A stretch of 60,266 nucleotides of DNA from positions 1 through 60,266 of the forward strand of contig NZ_SSMQ01000076.1 in assembly GCF_005144585.1 (NCBI RefSeq), written 5' to 3'. The DNA comes from Polyangium fumosum (GTDB lineage: Bacteria > Myxococcota_A > Polyangia > Polyangiales > Polyangiaceae). Position 1 is the stretch's first letter. Each line of letters begins with the position of its first letter. The translations under genes and the position numbers were made by a program. Below, piece after piece: positions 8,586-17,865 of this stretch. The notes beneath the pieces were generated by a model. The model searched no databases. It saw only the letters and a list, made by a program, of their open reading frames with translations, and was not told where the DNA came from.

Positions 8586-9191
8586 ATGAACAAGCCGCGC
8601 TTCACCGAGACGCAGGGCCGCTACCTGGCCTTCCTCCACGCCTACACGTCCGTCCATGGGCACGCCCCCTCCGAGGCGGAGATGCAGAAGCACTTCCAGG
8701 TGAGCGCCCCGTCCGTCCACCGGATGGTCGTCACGCTCGAGCAGCGAGGGCTGATCACGCGCGAGCCTGGCATGGCCCGTTCGATCCGGGTGCTCGTCCC
8801 GACGGCGGAACTGCCTCCGCTCGAGGGCGCCAAATCGGGGGCGCGTGAACGACGAGCCGCGAACTCGGCGGAGGACCCTCAAGATCGCGCAGCGGTCGTG
8901 GAGCAGACGGGGCGCGAGGTGGTGAAGGTCATACTCGCGCGGGCGCTCGATCTCGGCATCGACGACGCGGACAGCCTGCCACTGATCGCCGCGGCAGCGG
9001 GCGCGATCGAGAAGATGCTACGCGCGGCTGGCACCGCACCACGAGGCGCACGGTTGGTGCGGGAGCGGGTGCTCCACGCTGCCGAAGAGGAGTACGTGCG
9101 CCTGTGCAGCAAACACGACGAGGAAGGGGATCCCGCGGAGGATGCGGCGAGGTTCAGGGAGTTGCTCGAGCCCGACGATGGGCGTGGATGA
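8586..9191 (+). CDS. LexA-like winged-helix DNA-binding protein without protease domain
   Basis: The start is ATG 8586 (201 residues). Residues 5-70 match the LexA N-terminal DNA-binding domain: a TETQGRYLAFL opening, then GHAPSEAEMQKHFQVSAPSVH in the position of the LexA recognition helix, then LEQRGLITREPGMARSIRV as the wing. The remaining 130 residues are helical and charged (RVLHAAEEEYVRLCSKHDEE) and lack the Ser/Lys self-cleavage domain of LexA, so it should not respond to RecA by autoproteolysis. A transcription repressor with a different sensing tail is inferred. The dyad at 8453-8475 is a candidate operator. Confidence 0.7.
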   Translation: MNKPRFTETQGRYLAFLHAYTSVHGHAPSEAEMQKHFQVSAPSVHRMVVTLEQRGLITREPGMARSIRVLVPTAELPPLEGAKSGARERRAANSAEDPQDRAAVVEQTGREVVKVILARALDLGIDDADSLPLIAAAAGAIEKMLRAAGTAPRGARLVRERVLHAAEEEYVRLCSKHDEEGDPAEDAARFRELLEPDDGRG

Positions 9192-9553
9192 AGGGCGTCA
9201 GTGCCTGGTGGCCAGCGGAATCCAACAAGTCCAACGCGGCCCGCGTCGATCCCGGGGTCCCTGGAGAGAAAACCGCGGCTTTCCAGCCACTTGTCGACTT
9301 GGAAGACGTCTGGGGCTCGGGGCCCAACGGAACGTCCAGGTGCCTGCTCCCGAGGGAGTCATAGCGGCGACGCACAGAAGTAGGGTGCGTGCCAGACCGC
9401 CGTGATGGGCGGAACTCACCCGCAAAGTGGAACCATTCCGCGAGGTTGCAACGCACCTGGGCCCGTGACCAGCCCCAACCCACCTCGGTTATTTTTAACC
9501 AAGGTCCGGTGCTCTCGCCCGAGCCGCGAGCGCAGGCTCTGCTGCCCACTCGC
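9192..9553. other. Intergenic region between convergent genes
   Basis: No gene with coding character is seen in these 362 bases. The stretch holds the palindromic repeat at 9482-9505, which lies just beyond the end of the minus-strand helicase/PLD operon. Otherwise nothing is recognised. Confidence 0.6.
9482..9505. repeat. 24-bp imperfect palindrome, left copy
   Basis: The sequence starts ACCTCGGTTA, has a T-rich centre, and ends TAACCAAGGT. The arms pair with one mismatch (10-bp arms, 4-base loop). A copy differing at one base lies at 21514-21537 in the same orientation. The two copies bracket the helicase/PLD/sigma-54 cluster. There is no T-tract outside the stem, so it is not a classic terminator. 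It may be a protein-binding site or a small dispersed repeat. Confidence 0.75.
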
Positions 9554-11140
9554 TCAAGCTGCCTCGAACGTCCCGTCCTCCTCGCCGACCTTGATCAGTC
9601 CGCAATCCGCGGCAAGTGCCATGGCTGACGCGAGCCGATCCGAGGTCAACTGCACCCGCCATGGCTTGGGGGCCAACACCGTCAGCCCCTCTTCCTCGAT
9701 GCTGACGCGCAGCCGCTGCGTGCCACCATCATAGCGGTTTGCCGCCACGGCAAAGTGCTGGCTCAGCACCATGCTCTCGAACAGCAGCGTCAAGAACTCC
9801 CGCGCCGGCCTCGACCTGCACCTTGCAACGGTGCCCCTCCAGTGCTTCAGCGAGACGCGCTCGACGTGGCCCGTCCCCATCGCCCGCTCGGCCACGGGCT
9901 CAACGGCGAGCAGCTCCGCGGCCCTCGCGCAAAGGAGCAGCGCCCGGAGAGCGTGCGCGACGAGCGTGTCGTCCTCTGACTCGGAACGTAGCGCGTCGTC
10001 GATGCGTGAGACGGCGGCGAACACGCAGGCATCTTCCTCGACGATCGCCCGCTCGCAGAGCGCCTCGAAGCTGTCCATCTCGGGGACCAGCCGCTCGGCA
10101 AGATCGCCCACCGTGAAGTTCGCGGCGTCCTCTCCGAGGATCTCCTCGATCGCCAGCATGGCCACGCGTACCATCATTTCGCTGTCCCGATCTCCGCGAG
10201 CGATGCGACGCTCGAGCCATACGAGCAAGCATTCGTGCGCCAGTCGCTGGGTTTGTCGAACCTGAAGGGCGGTCCACCGCAGCCGGGCCGTGTGGAGGCG
10301 CTCGGGCACGACGAGAGGCGCGTGGTCAGGGAGGCGTGCATAGACCATGGCTCGCCGGATCTCGTCCAGGGAGAGGGGCCGCTCCGCCCACGTCAATACG
10401 GCAAAGGCGAGCGCAAGGGTGGCGCTACGCCACCCCATCTCGCTCTCTTCGCCTACGGCCCCCTCGTCGAAGAACGCCTTCCGGAACGACGCCTGCTCTG
10501 CCATCGTCGGCGTGAGCACGCTCCACCCGGGAAACAGGTTCGTGGCGTCTTCCTCGGTCCCCTTCCCCGGCTCGAGCCCGAGGAGGTGCGTGCTGGCGCA
10601 GCTCGCAAGGGTCTCATCGATCGCCTCGGCCAGACGCACGCCCTCGCCGCATGCACGGTGAAATCCACCTCCGACAGGATCGAGGAAACCGAGCCCGCCG
10701 ACGGTCTTCGACGCCGGGCCATACTGCACGGCTGCCATCAAGCTCGTGTTCTCGTAGCTTCGTTTCCAGGCCGCGAAGGTCAGCGGTACTGCGGCTCCGT
10801 CGTCCGTCATTGGGGGCTTCGCCGTCGTACCCGGGATGCCGCCGATGCCGTTCCGCACGTGGCCCCAGGTGAACAGCACCTCGACGCGCTCGCGGAACTC
10901 GCTGAATCGCTCGCCGAAGATCTGCTTTTGCCCCGCAGCCGCAGCGAGCTCGTGAAACTTCCAGTGGATCCAGCTCAGCAACGAGAACGGGCGGACGTGC
11001 ACGGTCACGTTGTTGATGCCGGGCAGGCAGGTCGCCATCATCTCGAGGTTCGCCTGCCGGAGACCGAGAAAATCCACGCCGCCGTGTTCGGGCACGTAGG
11101 GCGGGACGAAGAAGGGTCCGCTCGGGATCTGCGCGCTCAT
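9554..11140 (-). CDS. Uncharacterised protein of the helicase/PLD operon (528 residues)
   Basis: The start at ATG 11140 overlaps the preceding stop as ATGA, giving MSAQIPSGPFFVPPYVPEHG and implying translational coupling. The N-terminal 60 residues contain LPGINNVTVHVRPFSLLSWI, a layout I associate, with low confidence, with DUF6361-type proteins (LFPGxSxxxxRARYFxFxPWI) seen near PLD/helicase defence genes. The middle and C-terminal parts are helical with no catalytic motif. It is the last gene of the six-gene operon. Its coupling to the PLD/zinc-ribbon protein suggests that the two proteins act as a complex. Confidence 0.65.
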   Translation of the reverse strand: MSAQIPSGPFFVPPYVPEHGGVDFLGLRQANLEMMATCLPGINNVTVHVRPFSLLSWIHWKFHELAAAAGQKQIFGERFSEFRERVEVLFTWGHVRNGIGGIPGTTAKPPMTDDGAAVPLTFAAWKRSYENTSLMAAVQYGPASKTVGGLGFLDPVGGGFHRACGEGVRLAEAIDETLASCASTHLLGLEPGKGTEEDATNLFPGWSVLTPTMAEQASFRKAFFDEGAVGEESEMGWRSATLALAFAVLTWAERPLSLDEIRRAMVYARLPDHAPLVVPERLHTARLRWTALQVRQTQRLAHECLLVWLERRIARGDRDSEMMVRVAMLAIEEILGEDAANFTVGDLAERLVPEMDSFEALCERAIVEEDACVFAAVSRIDDALRSESEDDTLVAHALRALLLCARAAELLAVEPVAERAMGTGHVERVSLKHWRGTVARCRSRPAREFLTLLFESMVLSQHFAVAANRYDGGTQRLRVSIEEEGLTVLAPKPWRVQLTSDRLASAMALAADCGLIKVGEEDGTFEAA

Positions 11141-13611
11141 GGCTTCAACCGCACCGTCAGTCGCCTGCAAGACGTACACTGCGCCACGCGGTAAGCTTCG
11201 AGGTCCTGGGCTACGCGCGTATTCAGCTCGACGAAGCAGTGCGCGCACACGGGCTCCTCGGTCCGCTGCTCGCGAATGGTGGGCTTCATCCCCAACCTCG
11301 AAAGGGCGGCGCGAAGCTGTGGACCGTAGGGTTGGTCCTTGGAGAACAGCGGGGAGCTTGCATCGGGCATACGCCCGGCGCGGTAGGCATCCATCACGTC
11401 CTGCAGGTCCCGACGACGCGTTCTCGTCTCCAGGATGGCCAGAAGACGCGGCTTCAGGTCCGCCACCTGCCCGCCGAGCAGCAAGCTCGTGAAGCCGACG
11501 TGCTGGTCCGTGAGCAAGGCCGACACGGCACGCGCCTGATCGACATCCCCGCCCGCGAAGCGCTCCAGCGCCTCGTACAGGTTCGCATGCAGGGCGCGGA
11601 GATCGACGTCCACGGCCGCAAGGAGCGACACCAGCGCCGCGGCCGTGAACACGTGCTGCTCCAGGGCGCCAATCCCCTCAGCCAGGCGTGCATATGCGCA
11701 TGCCAGATGGAACCAGTGGCGCAGGAACGCGGCCGCGCGCGCCCGATCCTTCAGCCGGCGCAGGAGCATGTGCATGCTCACCTCGAACCAGATCACCAGG
11801 GCCGCGCGGCGAGCTGCCTCGCTGTCTGCCCCGCTGACGAGGCCCTGCATCTGCTCGTCGAAGTACTCGAGGGCGCTCTCTGCACGACGGCGCGGGGCAT
11901 CGTCGCCATCGCCCTCGGGGTCTCCGTCGTCGTCCGCAAGCGCGCCGGGGGCCTGTTCCCCAAGCGAGCCACGCTGCGTCGGTTGGCTGATCAGGCGCCT
12001 CCGGAGCTGCGCCAGCACACGCTCGAACGCCGCCTCCTCGTTCCCGGACGAACTAGCTGGGAGGAAACCATTGTTCGAGCTGGGGAGATCCGGATCCGGG
12101 GCGATCTCGTCGAGGTCCACGACGACGTCGGGCGCCTCGTCATTCGCACTCCCCTGCGTGCTTCGGTCGGTGACCTTGATACGACGGTTGAAGGTCGCGA
12201 GGTGCTTCGACGAGCTCATCGCGAAGTACTCGAGCAGCGCGACGTCGTCCTCCTCGGTCTCCTCGCGGTTGATGAGCCGCAAGAGCGAGGTCACGCTGAG
12301 GCGATGGAGCCGGGGCATGCGGAGGATCTCGTCGAGCTGCACCCATCCGCGTGCCGTGCGCTCACCGAGAGAGAGCTCGATCTGCAGCGCGCTCGCGAAG
12401 GCGAACCGCTCGGCATGCGGGAGCGGTATCCGGAAGTCTCCTGTCGAGTCCACCGCGATCGCGAGCTCGACCTGATCGCCGCCTGCGAGCACGAGCCTGC
12501 CATGCCAGGTCCCCGAGGGATCGAACATGGCGAGCAGCCGGCCCACGAGCATGCCGTCGCCGAGGATCGCGGCGTGGACGAGGCAGCTCTGCCCAAGGCC
12601 AGGCGTGCGGACAGGACGCTCGGCGAAGTCCTTCGGGATCGCCACGTTCTTCCAGCGCACATGCGTCGTGACCTTCGGCTCGAGACGGAGCACGCCGACC
12701 TCCACGTTGTTGATCGTGCAGAGCGACTGCGTCGTCGCGTTGATGCTGCCGGTCACGGTCAGCTTCGCCTCGGGGAGCTCCACCTCGATCCACTTGGCGT
12801 GCAGGCCGCGCTCGTCCTCGTCGGAGAGGTCGGGCCGAACCGCACGCAGGGGCTTGTTCCAGCTCTTCGCCTTCGCGAAAGGGAAGGGCGACGAACTGTG
12901 CTCGGCAGCCGAAAGCCCCACGGCGATCGTCGAGCTGCCGGTCTTCTCGGCTAGCTTGCGGACAGCAGCACCGTCGGGGTCGTGGAACGGGGAGAGGACG
13001 AAGGTCTGCCGGCCGCCACCGTTTGTGGCACACGTCTCGGCGATCTGGTCGATGGCGGGCCTGCCTACCGTGTGGATGAGCCGGGGCTGGCCCTCGATGG
13101 GCCGATCAGCGAAAGAGCGGGCCGCGCTGCGCGCCTGCGCCGCGAAGGTCGAGGCCCACGACAAATCGGGCACCATGAATCCGTCGCGCGTACGAAGCGC
13201 CTCCAGGAAGCGGGCAAAGTCATCGAACGCCGCAGGCGCAGACGCGGGCTCGAGTACCTCGAGCACCTCGAGGTTCCTGCCGTGTCCGCCGAACGTGAGG
13301 TTGCCGCTGCCGACGAGGAGGAGATCGCCCTCGGGGCCCGCGAGGTAGGTGCACTTCGGGTGGAAGACGCCGCGGGGCAAGGCGACGGGGATCAGCCGGT
13401 ACTCCTGGCCCACGCGGCTCGAGCGCCGCTCCATGAGGGAGGCGCGGTAGCCCTCGGCGTCGGTGACGACCCAGATGTCGCGGCAGCCCTTCTCGCGGAG
13501 GCGGCGGAGGAGGATGGACTCGAAGAAGGTCAGGCTGAGGGCGTAGGTCGTGAAGAGGGCCTGTTCCCAGGGGCGGGAGGCGATCACGTCGTCGGGGGTG
13601 ATGGTGGACAT
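11137..13611 (-). CDS. Phospholipase D-superfamily protein with two HKD motifs and C-terminal zinc ribbon
   Basis: An 824-residue protein. The first HKD motif is HPKCTYL (His84, Lys86) followed by VGSGNLT at 100-106. The second is GLHAKWIEV (His271, Lys273) followed by TGSINATT. Two HKD halves make one PLD active site, used by nucleases as well as lipases. The middle 400 residues are unassigned, with an acidic disordered stretch near 500-570. The C-terminus has CAHC...CTSC, a four-cysteine zinc ribbon. No signal peptide is seen, so it should be cytoplasmic. With a helicase and a CARF-like regulator in the same operon, a nuclease is more likely than a lipase. The next gene overlaps it by four bases. 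Confidence 0.82.
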   Translation of the reverse strand: MSTITPDDVIASRPWEQALFTTYALSLTFFESILLRRLREKGCRDIWVVTDAEGYRASLMERRSSRVGQEYRLIPVALPRGVFHPKCTYLAGPEGDLLLVGSGNLTFGGHGRNLEVLEVLEPASAPAAFDDFARFLEALRTRDGFMVPDLSWASTFAAQARSAARSFADRPIEGQPRLIHTVGRPAIDQIAETCATNGGGRQTFVLSPFHDPDGAAVRKLAEKTGSSTIAVGLSAAEHSSSPFPFAKAKSWNKPLRAVRPDLSDEDERGLHAKWIEVELPEAKLTVTGSINATTQSLCTINNVEVGVLRLEPKVTTHVRWKNVAIPKDFAERPVRTPGLGQSCLVHAAILGDGMLVGRLLAMFDPSGTWHGRLVLAGGDQVELAIAVDSTGDFRIPLPHAERFAFASALQIELSLGERTARGWVQLDEILRMPRLHRLSVTSLLRLINREETEEDDVALLEYFAMSSSKHLATFNRRIKVTDRSTQGSANDEAPDVVVDLDEIAPDPDLPSSNNGFLPASSSGNEEAAFERVLAQLRRRLISQPTQRGSLGEQAPGALADDDGDPEGDGDDAPRRRAESALEYFDEQMQGLVSGADSEAARRAALVIWFEVSMHMLLRRLKDRARAAAFLRHWFHLACAYARLAEGIGALEQHVFTAAALVSLLAAVDVDLRALHANLYEALERFAGGDVDQARAVSALLTDQHVGFTSLLLGGQVADLKPRLLAILETRTRRRDLQDVMDAYRAGRMPDASSPLFSKDQPYGPQLRAALSRLGMKPTIREQRTEEPVCAHCFVELNTRVAQDLEAYRVAQCTSCRRLTVRLKP

Positions 13612-13697
13612 CCGTGCGCTGCCTGGGGGGTGCGTGCCTACAGAGGCTACCCCACGAGAAGAGTACCCGGGCCCTCCGCGGGTAACAACAGGCCGGA

Positions 13698-15164
13698 CTA
13701 TTCCTTCTTCCCCTTCGCATGCTCCCGGAGCGCTCGCTCACTCACTGCGAGCGCCTCGGCGGCAGCCACGTAGGACCCGTGCTCATTGTGTGCCGCGCGT
13801 GCGAGCCGCTGTTTGAATGCCTCCACCCGCTCGTTCCACGTCCCCGTCCCCAGGTCACCCTCCCCTTGCACATCCTTCCGCTCCACGGCCTCGAAACGCG
13901 CCTGGAGTGCCTGCCACTCGGCAAGCCCTTCCTCGAGCCAGCGGCCCCCTGTGCCTCCCGTGGCGCGCGCCATCAAAATCAGCGCCAGTCTCTGCAAATC
14001 CCGCAAGTTGCCCGATAAAGGCGACTTCCCGAGCGCCTGCGCCATGGCTCCGTTCCAGGGTGCATCCTGCGGTAGCTCCCCGGACGAACGCGCCTCGCGC
14101 CATACCCGCTGCCAGTCCTCGCGCAGGTCCTCCCGGCACTCACGCAATGGGGGGATCTCGACGAGGAGCAGGCTCACCCGATCGAACAGGTCCGTGTCGA
14201 GCCGTGCGCGTAGCGCCTCCAGGGAGAGGTGCGATGCGCACACGATCTCGGCGCTGGCCTCCTTCTCCTCGGTGCCACCCACCGGGCGGAACCGCCGCTT
14301 CGGGTCCTGCAGCACACGCACGAGCTGGCGCTGCACCCGGGCCTCGAGGTCCTGCACCTCGTCCAGGAAGAGCACGCCTCCCTGGGCCTGGGCCAGAAAC
14401 CCCGCATGCTCTTTGTCGGCCCCCGTGAACGAACCCTTCACATGACCGAATAGCTGGCTCATCGCCAGATTTGGATCCAGGGTGCCGCACGGCACGGTCA
14501 CCACGTTCGAGCGTCCCTTCAGATGTCCGACGAACGTCTCGACGAGCCGCGTTTTTCCTGTTCCTCGTTCGCCCAGCAAAAGGAGCGGCGCCCGGGGCAG
14601 GCGGGCGTAGCGGGCCAGCGTCTCGAGCGCATAGCGCCGCGCCGCCGAGCGGCAATCGGGATCGTATTGCGCTTCGGATGGATTGGCTGCGGCCCCGCGA
14701 CGAATCTCAGCCAGATAGGTGCGGATCGGAAACTCGACGGGATCGATTCGCGAATCACCGTGCTTCGGCCGTTGCGCCGACCAGAGCCGTGTCCCCTCCG
14801 GAAATGCGCCGCCCGCGTGCAGCACGAGCCAGACCGCGTGCATCGCCGGCGTTCCCGCAGAGACGTTGATGTGCAGCACCCCGTCCAGCGAGCGCAGACG
14901 CGGCAGCACGCGAGCCCGCACGGCCTCGTGGATGACCGTGTGGTGCGTCGGATCGGAGAGCGGTACGAAGACCTGTTCGAGCTCGACGTCGCCCAAGTCC
15001 GCCTTCGCCGGCAATGGCATGCCCTCTGCCTGCATCAGGTAGAGCACGCGCCCGATCCGGGCCCTCTTCGCGCGCAAGAGGCGCAGCACGTCACACAGCA
15101 CGGCCGGTCCGCCGCCGACCGATGCCCACATGAGCAAAGTCTCCGTCGCCTCACGCGCACCCAT
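13698..15164 (-). CDS. RtcR-like sigma-54-dependent transcription activator with CARF-like sensor domain
   Basis: Residues 8-155 form a Rossmann-type domain with HINVSAGTPAMHAVW at 98-112, the signature loop of RtcR/CARF ligand-binding domains. The AAA+ domain has Walker A GERGTGKT (198-205), the sigma-54-contacting loop GSFTGA (244-249) and Walker B GGVLFLDE (262-269). The last 30 residues look like a Fis-type helix-turn-helix (YVAAAEALAVSERALREHAK). RtcR of other bacteria senses RNA ends and turns on RNA-repair genes through sigma-54. Here the gene sits inside the helicase/PLD operon, three bases after the preceding stop, and a -24/-12 promoter precedes the operon at 20767-20782. An autoregulated, damage- or phage-induced operon is inferred. 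Confidence 0.88.
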   Translation of the reverse strand: MGAREATETLLMWASVGGGPAVLCDVLRLLRAKRARIGRVLYLMQAEGMPLPAKADLGDVELEQVFVPLSDPTHHTVIHEAVRARVLPRLRSLDGVLHINVSAGTPAMHAVWLVLHAGGAFPEGTRLWSAQRPKHGDSRIDPVEFPIRTYLAEIRRGAAANPSEAQYDPDCRSAARRYALETLARYARLPRAPLLLLGERGTGKTRLVETFVGHLKGRSNVVTVPCGTLDPNLAMSQLFGHVKGSFTGADKEHAGFLAQAQGGVLFLDEVQDLEARVQRQLVRVLQDPKRRFRPVGGTEEKEASAEIVCASHLSLEALRARLDTDLFDRVSLLLVEIPPLRECREDLREDWQRVWREARSSGELPQDAPWNGAMAQALGKSPLSGNLRDLQRLALILMARATGGTGGRWLEEGLAEWQALQARFEAVERKDVQGEGDLGTGTWNERVEAFKQRLARAAHNEHGSYVAAAEALAVSERALREHAKGKKE

Positions 15165-15167
15165 TGC

Positions 15168-16670
15168 CTATCCTCGTAGCACGACGGCGTTCACGCCGAA
15201 CGGTTGCATCGCCGTCCTCGCCGCCTCGAGCTGGGCGAGCGTGTCGATCGCGAACACACGCCGCCCGCCGGGCGACTCCTCGAAGATGGGGAACGGCGGC
15301 GCCGGCGCGTCCACGTCCTTTCGTTTCGGCGGCGCCCAGGGCTTCGCGCCGCGCGCGAGCGAGGGCGGCTCGATAGCCCATAGATGCTCGATCTTATGGT
15401 AGAGCCTGCCCTCCGGCGGACGTCTGGGCTTGGGAGGAGCAGCACCCTCGATCTTCGTGCAGCAATCGACTTTCATGTGGCCGTCGTCTACCCGTGTCGC
15501 GGGCTCCACCGTGACCTCCTTGTAGCCCTTGCCATTCAATACCTGAACGACCCCGCGCAGCTCGCCGACACGCGCGCTCGCCCGGAGCTGCCACTGCGCC
15601 CCGGAATGCCACGCGCCAAGCACCCGGGCGAGGGCCGCCGCGTCGTCGCCCGAAAGCTCGACGCCCACCTCGAATCCATCGTCGAGCCCGTGCGCCTCCA
15701 GGTTCGCGGTCATCAAGAGCCCGCGCATCCCGTCCGCGAGGATCGCCTTGGCGTGCAGCCACGGGCTGACCCCGAGCACCGTGACTCTTGCCCGCGCAAG
15801 GCGCTGCAGCGTCCCGTGCATGCCGACCCGCGGATGCCTCACCAGGAGCACGACCGAAACGCCGCTGCGCGCGCGTTCCTCCAGCGCCTCGATCACCTCG
15901 AGGTCGCCGATCCCGTAAATGGCGATGACGAGCGTGCGATGGGCGCTGCGGATCAATTGCAGCGCGGCGGAGCGCAGATCCCGCCGCTCCCCCGCCGTGG
16001 CCACGATTCCAGAAGCGAGCGTCGGGACCGAAAAACGCCCTGCGGCCCGGACCGGCGGCAAGCTCCCCGCAGCGAGCAGCTCCCGCTGCGCCGACTCCCA
16101 AAAGGACCACGTGAAGAGCGCCGCGATCGCTCGTACCTCCGCCGGACGCAGGTTCACGGCGAGCTCGTGGTTACGCGTGAGCGGCTTCTCGGCCAGGTTC
16201 GCCGTGAGCAGCACACCCCGAGGATCCGTGTTTGGATCGACGAGAACGAACTTCGCGTGAAAGTGCTCGGCCGAGCGCACGTAGACCCAGCCCGCGAGCG
16301 CGTTGAGCAGCCGCTTATGGTCTTCGAGCGCCTTCTGATCGAACGAGCCGTCGTCGCGGCTCTCCTTCTCAAGCCTCGCCTCGGAGGCGACGAGCATGTA
16401 CACCCGCACCCCGCGCCGCGCGGCCTCGAGCAGCGCCCGCTCGGTCCCGGGATCGGCGAACAGGAAGCTCGAGAGCAGCACGACCCCCTGCGCGGCGCCG
16501 ATCAGGGCCGAGAGGAGGCGGCCGAGCTCGCCCCTCTCCTCCGCCTGGAGGATGCGCCCTTCCATGGGCGTCCGCGCGACCTCTTGCGCGTTTGTCGGAG
16601 TCCATGCTCCTTCGAGGACATCGCCGGTGCGATCTTCGATCCAGGTCTCGCCAGGGACAGCGCTAGTCAT
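15168..16670 (-). CDS. Phospholipase D-like protein with two HKD motifs
   Basis: A 500-residue protein. The first motif is HFHAKFVLVD (His138, Lys140) followed by LLTANLAEKP. The second is WLHAKAILAD (His306, Lys308) followed by LMTANLEAHG. The asparagine-containing TANL tails match PLD nucleases and backbone phosphodiesterases. No signal peptide is present. The start ATG 16670 overlaps the upstream stop as ATGA. The last 120 residues are a proline-rich linker and a small unassigned domain. It is shorter than, and only distantly similar to, the other PLD protein of the operon, so the operon carries two different PLD enzymes. Confidence 0.82.
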   Translation of the reverse strand: MTSAVPGETWIEDRTGDVLEGAWTPTNAQEVARTPMEGRILQAEERGELGRLLSALIGAAQGVVLLSSFLFADPGTERALLEAARRGVRVYMLVASEARLEKESRDDGSFDQKALEDHKRLLNALAGWVYVRSAEHFHAKFVLVDPNTDPRGVLLTANLAEKPLTRNHELAVNLRPAEVRAIAALFTWSFWESAQRELLAAGSLPPVRAAGRFSVPTLASGIVATAGERRDLRSAALQLIRSAHRTLVIAIYGIGDLEVIEALEERARSGVSVVLLVRHPRVGMHGTLQRLARARVTVLGVSPWLHAKAILADGMRGLLMTANLEAHGLDDGFEVGVELSGDDAAALARVLGAWHSGAQWQLRASARVGELRGVVQVLNGKGYKEVTVEPATRVDDGHMKVDCCTKIEGAAPPKPRRPPEGRLYHKIEHLWAIEPPSLARGAKPWAPPKRKDVDAPAPPFPIFEESPGGRRVFAIDTLAQLEAARTAMQPFGVNAVVLRG

Positions 16671-17857
16671 TGAATTCCTCCGTCGAGATCAATCGTTGCC
16701 TGAAGGTGCCAAAAGGCTGGTCGCGGACGCTCCGTGCCTCGAATGGAATGGGCCAGATCTCCCTGCGCTGGGGCACGGAGCGTGAAACCTGGGAACAGCG
16801 CGCCGAGCTCAGTGGTATTCCGCGTGTAGAGCTCCGGCCACTGCGTCTCCGCGGCGCGATCCACGAGGAGCCACTCGAACCAGCGCTGCGCGTCCTCCTG
16901 CGAGGCGGGCTCGATCGGGATCCCCTCGACAGACATGTCCTCGAACCGGCCGAGGCCCGAAATCTCCGGCCCTTTGAAGGGCAAGCGCAGCCGGAAGGTC
17001 TTGCGCGCCTCCTCACGCTGCAGGCTCCTGAATGGAATTCGGAGCTTGCCCGTCTGGGCATTCCATAGATCCGCGATCTGGTTGTGGCGCAAAAGCTCCC
17101 AAAAGACCCGCGCATGATCCCAGCCGGCGAGCGCAGGCATCCGTTGATCGACGTTCTTGCCGGCGACGCTCCCGCGGAGCCGCAACGAGCCCTCGGTGGC
17201 CCCGGGGAGGAAGGCGATCTCCACGGCGAGTTCGCCCTCCGCCTCCACGATCTCGGCATTCTTGTCGAGCGAAACGAGCCGGATCGGGCGCCCGTCCTGC
17301 GTCGCAGGCAGCTCGAGCGGTGCACGCATCCCCTGCGCGTCGCAAAGCTCCAGGAGGGCGCGGGGCGTCTGCTTGATGGGGCGCTGCGTCTCCTGCTCCC
17401 GAGACTTCCACCTGCGCCTGCGCTCCTCCGCTTCCGCGTGCGCCGTGGGCTCTTTCCATGGCTCGACGCGCAAGAGCGGCTGCAAGAGGAGCGGATCCTC
17501 CGCCCAGAAGAACGCCCACGCGCCAAGCTGCGGAATGAACACGCGCGGCTCACCTCCCTCGGCGACGCGCTCTCCTTCCGGCGTGAGGCCCACGATCCGC
17601 TCGTCCTTGCGGTGCAGGAGGCCGAGCTCCTCGCAGACGCGAACGAGCCGCACGCCCACGATCTGCGGAAACCCGAGCAACGGGCCTTCTGCGCTCGGAT
17701 CGCAGAGCAACGATGCGGACGCATCGAGGCCGCGGCGGAGCCGCTCGGCCGCCCACACGACCACCGCATACTCGGCCACCCGCTTTGCTGGATAGGCCAC
17801 GCGGCCCACCACATGGGCCCGGCGAACAGGGATCCTTCGACGCAAGACGATGTTCAT
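16667..17857 (-). CDS. Uncharacterised helicase-partner protein with possible winged-helix segment
   Basis: ATG 17857 follows the helicase stop by eight bases, with GAGG directly before it (396 residues). Residues about 60-100 (RVCEELGLLHRKDERIVGLT then PEGERVAEGG) look like the end of a winged helix. The remainder is a mix of strands and helices with no motif I recognise. Its tight position between the helicase and PLD genes, with a four-base overlap into the latter, suggests it is a structural partner or adaptor of the complex. Confidence 0.65.
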   Translation of the reverse strand: MNIVLRRRIPVRRAHVVGRVAYPAKRVAEYAVVVWAAERLRRGLDASASLLCDPSAEGPLLGFPQIVGVRLVRVCEELGLLHRKDERIVGLTPEGERVAEGGEPRVFIPQLGAWAFFWAEDPLLLQPLLRVEPWKEPTAHAEAEERRRRWKSREQETQRPIKQTPRALLELCDAQGMRAPLELPATQDGRPIRLVSLDKNAEIVEAEGELAVEIAFLPGATEGSLRLRGSVAGKNVDQRMPALAGWDHARVFWELLRHNQIADLWNAQTGKLRIPFRSLQREEARKTFRLRLPFKGPEISGLGRFEDMSVEGIPIEPASQEDAQRWFEWLLVDRAAETQWPELYTRNTTELGALFPGFTLRAPAQGDLAHSIRGTERPRPAFWHLQATIDLDGGIQ

Positions 17858-17865
17858 TATATCCC

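Noticed and set aside
9482-9505. Intrinsic terminator of the helicase/PLD operon
   Set aside because: The stem lacks a T-tract on the outer side and the AT-rich part is in the loop; a matching copy at 21514 is not at an operon end.
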